Source: Gemmatimonadota bacterium
Lineage (GTDB): Bacteria > Latescibacterota > UBA2968 > UBA8231
DNA length: 64,000 nucleotides
Direction: 5' to 3'
Assembly: GCA_018672475.1 (NCBI GenBank)
Contig: JABHFS010000116.1
Coordinates: 64,621 to 128,620, forward strand
This document shows, piece by piece, positions 60,834 through 64,000 of this stretch. The stretch's first letter is position 1. Every line of letters starts with the position of its first letter. Under the pieces are notes generated by a model. That model made no database searches. It worked only from the letters and a program-made list of their open reading frames with translations, and was not told the DNA's origin. The position numbers and the translations under genes were made by a program.

Positions 60834-61717
60834 TGATTTTGGTCGTTGAAGACAAGGTGGCCGCCATCTTGGGCAAAGTTCTGCAGAATTCAGGGCATAC
60901 TGTAGAACTGGCCGAAAGTGGCGAGACGGCACTGGAGATAATACATCGGACCCAGATTGATTTTTTCCTTATAGACTGGATGCTGCCGGGGATGACGGGG
61001 CTGGATCTGGTTGCGCGTATCCGCGAGCAAGAGCGCTATCGGGAGGCTCCAGTGGTTATGATTTCAAGCCGTTCCGGCAAAGAGGATATAGCGACCGCTG
61101 TCGCGGTCGGTATAGACAGTTACCTGACTAAGCCTTTTTCCCCTGCCCAGCTTAAGCAAAAGATCGAAGCTGTGCTACAACAGCGTCGCGCCGTGCCGGA
61201 GAGCAACGCTTTACGGCAGATACTCAAGGGGCACCAGGCCTTTAACCCCACCGCTGGAGATCCACTTGTGCTTTTGGCCTTTGGGGCGCGAACGGAAGAC
61301 GATTTGGCTGGGGCAGACCCGATAGAGATCGCCAGCCTTGAAGCGGTGGTGGCGGCGATTCAGGCATTTAATCGGGAAAATACCTGGTTCAATCTGGGGT
61401 ATCTGTTAGCCGATAGCACTGGCGAAATGGCGCGCTACTTAAAAAAATGGAGTATTCGTGAGCGAATGATGCTGGCGGTGCTGTGGACGCGGTGCAAAGG
61501 GAATATCCCAGTATTGGGGCGGTCGCTTTCGGTGCAGAAAATCGATGATGTGGCGCTGTATATGGTCTGTTCGCAGAGGGGCGGCCTGTCCGGGGGGCTG
61601 CAGCAAGCCTGTAAGGACGGGGGGATGACCTTGTTGGAGAGAGGCGATATGGATGAAGGCGCCTGGCGTCAACTGATAGAAGACCAGGTGCAAACCCGTT
61701 GGGGGCAAGATGGCTAA
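60830..61717 (+). CDS. Response regulator with a novel C-terminal domain
   Basis: A 295-residue protein. The receiver (1-120) has D49 in '[14 protein letters not shown]', the conserved T/S and K101 in '[11 protein letters not shown]'. Residues ~125-295 are not a recognised DNA-binding, GGDEF, EAL or HD-GYP domain; they include '[20 protein letters not shown]' and '[20 protein letters not shown]'. Coupled to the hybrid kinase by ATGA overlap, so it is the likely end of that phosphorelay. The output is unknown. Confidence 0.82.
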   Translation: MMILVVEDKVAAILGKVLQNSGHTVELAESGETALEIIHRTQIDFFLIDWMLPGMTGLDLVARIREQERYREAPVVMISSRSGKEDIATAVAVGIDSYLTKPFSPAQLKQKIEAVLQQRRAVPESNALRQILKGHQAFNPTAGDPLVLLAFGARTEDDLAGADPIEIASLEAVVAAIQAFNRENTWFNLGYLLADSTGEMARYLKKWSIRERMMLAVLWTRCKGNIPVLGRSLSVQKIDDVALYMVCSQRGGLSGGLQQACKDGGMTLLERGDMDEGAWRQLIEDQVQTRWGQDG

Positions 61718-62400
61718 GAGGGCGCCGAATCCAAGGGGCTGACCGCCGCAGAAGAGTCTTTCTTGGATGATTGGTCGAAGCAGGTCAACGGCATTTCTTT
61801 GTGGGCGACGAATATCGCGTCGGGGTCGGTTGGGCCGCGCGTGGAGAAGCGGCCGAGATAGCCCAATAGCGTTTCCTGATCGAAGACATCGTAACCGACC
61901 TTGAAGAGGATACCGGCGAAGACTGCTTGCGGGATCGTCGTCATGGGCCAGGGCGATGACGGTGGCGGCGACCACGCTGATCGGCGCGGTAGGGCCTGAG
62001 CACTGGACGCGGGTGCGGCCCAACAGCGAAGTCAGTATCGATATGATACCAGCCGATATCATGCCGGCGAAAGCCCCCCTCCCTGAGAGGATGCCGAAGG
62101 CTGCGCCGAAGCTGAGCGCGACAACGCTGACGGTCAATCCGACGATGAGGTTGCGGATCAAAGCGGCAGGCCCGGATGTTCTGGTTCCGGACATGGTATT
62201 AACGCGTGATCCTGTGGCTGGAGACCATGATAAACAGCGCCATGAAGACCGCGCTGCTTGCGAAGTTTCTGTAGACATCCTCATCTCTAGGTGCCGTGCC
62301 GTCGTGTCCGACACGCATGCTCGTGCGGTGGAGCGACTGTGCCGTTCTATAGCGTAGTTCGAACCGGATCGTCTCGCCCCGACCAATAACAAAGATTGGT
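61714..62400 (-). pseudogene. SulP-family anion transporter remnant
   Basis: Minus strand, one frame: 'RNLIVGLTVSVVALSFGAAF' then 'GRTRVQCSGPTAPISVVAAT', the opening of a SulP permease ('xGLTVGVVALPLAxAFG', 'G-x-R-x-Q-x-S-G-P-T'). The later 'IPQAVFAGILFKVGYDVFD' helix occurs in a different frame (61714-61944) and ends early. The core membrane domain between them is missing and the STAS domain is absent. It is a decayed gene with a frameshift and a large deletion, overlapping the 3' end of the response regulator by a few bases. Confidence 0.7.
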
Positions 62401-62829
62401 GAAAATTCGCGGTAGTTCATCGCGATGTCAACGCAGACCGATGGCGTACCCTGTATTGCAGGCCCCGGCCCATTTCAATGTTGAGGCCGTTTTGCGCTGG
62501 GGCAGGTGAGAGGGTTTGACGGGGCTGAGCATTTGGCTGAGGCAGTGGTGCAGACCCCGCTTGGCACATCTTATACACACGAAGATTTCTGCGAAAAGGT
62601 CGTTATTGTTTTGGTCGAGCAGCAGATACTTGATTCGACGCTGGTGCGGTCGATTGTCGACTGTATACACTTGCGGAAATTCGCCGTGCAAGAAGTGGTG
62701 CCGCCTGGTAGCAACGTAGAGTGTCGCGATCTGCCCGAACCGAATTTTGGCATGATCGCATCTATTTGCAGCAGGCGCCACAGGTACTGCATATCTGGAT
62801 GAATCAGGAGGATATCACTTAATCATGCT
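62401..62829. other. Intergenic stretch with a possible unidentified gene remnant
   Basis: About 430 bases lie between the transporter remnant and the hydrolase gene. A plus-strand frame from 62506 to 62802 is open for 98 codons ('MRGFDGAEHLAEAVVQ', 'VQEVVPPGSNVECRDLP') but has no ribosome site and no family match that I recognise. It may be a fragment of a lost gene. No RNA gene or promoter is evident. Confidence 0.25.
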
Positions 62830-62841
62830 GAGGAGATCATA

Positions 62842-63648
62842 TTGAGTAAGACAGGATACGCGTCGGTCAATGGCGCGCGGCTTTATTATGAAGAAGACGG
62901 CGAAGGCGAGCCGTTATTGCTTTTGCATGCTGGGGTTGCCGACAGTCGGATGTGGGATGCGCAATTCGGTGAATTCGCGCAGGGCTTCCGGACCATTCGT
63001 TTTGACCTGCGCGGATTCGGTATGTCGCAGATGTCCTCTGGCGAATTTTGCAATTATGAAGATGTGGCCGGTTTGCTCGACGTGTTGCAGATCGAGCGCG
63101 CTCGTTTGCTCGGGTGGTCATTCGGCGGGCTGATTGCGCTGGATTTCGCGCTGGCCTACCCGGATCGGGTTTCGGCATTGGTGTTGGGGGCGCCGAGTGT
63201 AAGTGGGACAGAGCCTTCGCAACGGATTAAGGCCTTCTGGGCAGCGGAGGAGAAGGCCTTTGATGAGGGTGATCTGGAGGCCGCGACGGAGTTGAACCTG
63301 CGTTTGTGGGTCGACGGGCCGGAGCGCGAAGCTGGGGAGGTCGACGCGGGCGTGCGAGCATTAGTCGGGGTGATGCAGCAAGAGATTTTCGAGATGGAGA
63401 TTCCCGATGACATAGAAGAACGGGAGTTGGAGCCGCCGGCGGCTGGAAGACTGGCGGAGATTCGCGTGCCGACCTTGGTGGTCGTCGGCTCGTTGGATCT
63501 GGAGGAGAAGGTCGCGCAGTCGAAGGAGATCGCCGGGCAGGTCGTCGATGGTCGCTGCGTGCGTATTGACGGGGCGGCGCATATGGTGAATATGGAAAAG
63601 TCGGAGGAGTTCAACCGCATTGTCAGTGATTTTTTTCGCGTCGAATAA
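62842..63648 (+). CDS. Alpha/beta-fold hydrolase
   Basis: A 268-residue hydrolase starting at TTG 62842, fixed by GAGGAG six bases upstream. The oxyanion region is 'LLLLHAGVADSRMWDAQF', the nucleophile elbow 'LLGWSFGGLIALDFAL' (S at about residue 94), the acid lies in 'VVGSLDLEEK', and the His in 'RIDGAAHMVNMEKSEEFN'. Substrate unknown; esterases, C-C hydrolases and haloperoxidase-like enzymes share this build. Monocistronic, with a 12-bp hairpin right after the stop. Confidence 0.9.
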   Translation: MSKTGYASVNGARLYYEEDGEGEPLLLLHAGVADSRMWDAQFGEFAQGFRTIRFDLRGFGMSQMSSGEFCNYEDVAGLLDVLQIERARLLGWSFGGLIALDFALAYPDRVSALVLGAPSVSGTEPSQRIKAFWAAEEKAFDEGDLEAATELNLRLWVDGPEREAGEVDAGVRALVGVMQQEIFEMEIPDDIEERELEPPAAGRLAEIRVPTLVVVGSLDLEEKVAQSKEIAGQVVDGRCVRIDGAAHMVNMEKSEEFNRIVSDFFRVE

Positions 63649-63682
63649 GGCCGAAGCCCCGGACCTAGGTGGGGCTTCGGCC
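63649..63682 (+). terminator. Hairpin immediately after the hydrolase stop
   Basis: GGCCGAAGCCCC (63649-63660) and GGGGCTTCGGCC (63671-63682), 12 perfect base pairs, 10-nt loop (GGACCTAGGT, itself a palindrome). No T-run follows, so termination would need help; mRNA 3'-end protection is as likely. Confidence 0.6.
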
Positions 63683-63752
63683 TCGCAGATGGATGCACTT
63701 TTTATAAAGAATAAAGTGATGGTATCAACGGCTTTGCTATATAGACAGACGA

Positions 63753-63788
63753 AGGCCCCGAGAGGTTTAATCCCGGGGCCTATTTTTG
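63753..63788 (+). terminator. Second terminator downstream of the hydrolase
   Basis: AGGCCCCG (63753-63760) pairs with CGGGGCCT (63774-63781), followed by ATTTTTG. It is the conventional intrinsic terminator for the plus-strand transcript; it also marks the boundary to the convergent aldolase gene. Confidence 0.75.
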
Positions 63789-63808
63789 ATAGAAAAACTG
63801 TGTTGTGT

Positions 63809-64000
63809 TTATCCGGCCATCTCGGCGCGGATCTCCTTGATCCAGTCGACGCTCTGGCGCACGTTTTCGGCTAAGCCGTCCCAGTCTTTGGCGTCGACCA
63901 ATTCTTTGGTGATCAGCTTGGAGCCGGCGCCGACGGCGGAGACACCGGCCTTGAACCAGCCTTCGAGGCTTTCGCGGGTCGCGTCGACGCCGCCGGTGGG
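63809..64000 (-). CDS. KDPG/KHG aldolase-family protein (partial, 5' part outside window)
   Basis: The last 63 codons of a minus-strand gene ending at TAA 63809. The visible part begins 'PTGGVDATRESLEGWFKAGV' and continues 'SAVGAGSKLITKELVDAKD', the phosphate-binding end of bifunctional 4-hydroxy-2-oxoglutarate / 2-dehydro-3-deoxyphosphogluconate aldolases (Entner-Doudoroff type). The Schiff-base lysine is outside the window. It ends with a helix rather than the family's usual short tail. Confidence 0.85.
   Translation of the reverse strand, partial: PTGGVDATRESLEGWFKAGVSAVGAGSKLITKELVDAKDWDGLAENVRQSVDWIKEIRAEMAG

Noticed and set aside
1-64000. tRNA, rRNA or CRISPR arrays
   Set aside because: Searched by eye for T-loop and anticodon-arm patterns and for regularly spaced repeats; none found. 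The two-unit repeats at 48.6 kb are not CRISPR-like.

Overview
This is a GC-rich chromosomal window from an uncultured bacterium. It carries ordinary housekeeping genes (rsfS, trxB, ksgA, zapA, infA, class I lysS, comEC, pckA, ahcY). It also carries catabolic families typical of deep-branching marine or host-associated lineages: a CehA/McbA-type PHP hydrolase, a C45 acyltransferase, a large Na+/solute symporter, a DHDPS-like aldolase, amidohydrolase TIM barrels and several 2-hydroxyacid dehydrogenases. The mix would suit an FCB-superphylum or Latescibacterota/Poribacteria-like organism, but that is inference from gene content and there is no rRNA or tRNA in the window to settle it. No CRISPR array, prophage or complete insertion sequence was seen.

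Layout. 1-8 kb: the end of an rsfS/LytR_C pair, an ornithine-cyclodeaminase homologue, a 900-residue secreted Ig-like repeat protein, an aminotransferase, and a DHDPS-like/IMPase-like pair. 8-16 kb: an orphan xanthine-dehydrogenase-type molybdopterin subunit, an Sfp-type phosphopantetheinyl transferase, a hydroxyacid dehydrogenase, thioredoxin reductase and an archaeal-looking KsgA. 16-22 kb: the symporter, then a minus-strand operon quinone oxidoreductase > C45 > CehA. 22-33 kb: CYTH protein, ZapA with a FliL-like lipoprotein, phosphohexomutase plus SAM hydrolase, two secreted repeat proteins, IF-1, class I LysRS, DUF72, YhbY and FxsA. 33-42 kb: ComEC, a 2-oxoacid dehydrogenase E1a/E1b/E2 operon, a second hydroxyacid dehydrogenase and a candidate small RNA. 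42-46 kb: an ABC exporter (ATPase plus two permeases). 46-55 kb: live genes (aldo/keto reductase, amidohydrolase, TPR protein, pckA) alternating with gene remnants. 55-62 kb: a SahR-like regulator with ahcY and a hybrid histidine kinase/response regulator pair. 62-64 kb: more remnants, an alpha/beta hydrolase and the end of a KDPG-aldolase-type gene.

Three things stand out. (1) At 40276-40418 a textbook sigma-54 promoter match (TGGCAC-N5-TTGC) points at a stretch of about 115 nt that folds as three nested stems and ends in an intrinsic terminator: a candidate sigma-54-dependent structured RNA with no obvious known family. (2) At least seven genes are visibly broken (SPFH, ECF sigma, CBM9, AspRS C-terminus, ABC-F, formylglycine-generating enzyme, SulP), most of them between 46 and 62.5 kb, which suggests ongoing genome erosion. 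(3) A structured intergenic repeat occurs twice (about 6.1 and 14.5 kb), one copy bounded by perfect 13-bp inverted repeats. The ArsR-methyltransferase gene directly before ahcY has a perfect inverted repeat overlapping the -35 of a strong promoter, which fits SahR-type control of the SAM cycle.
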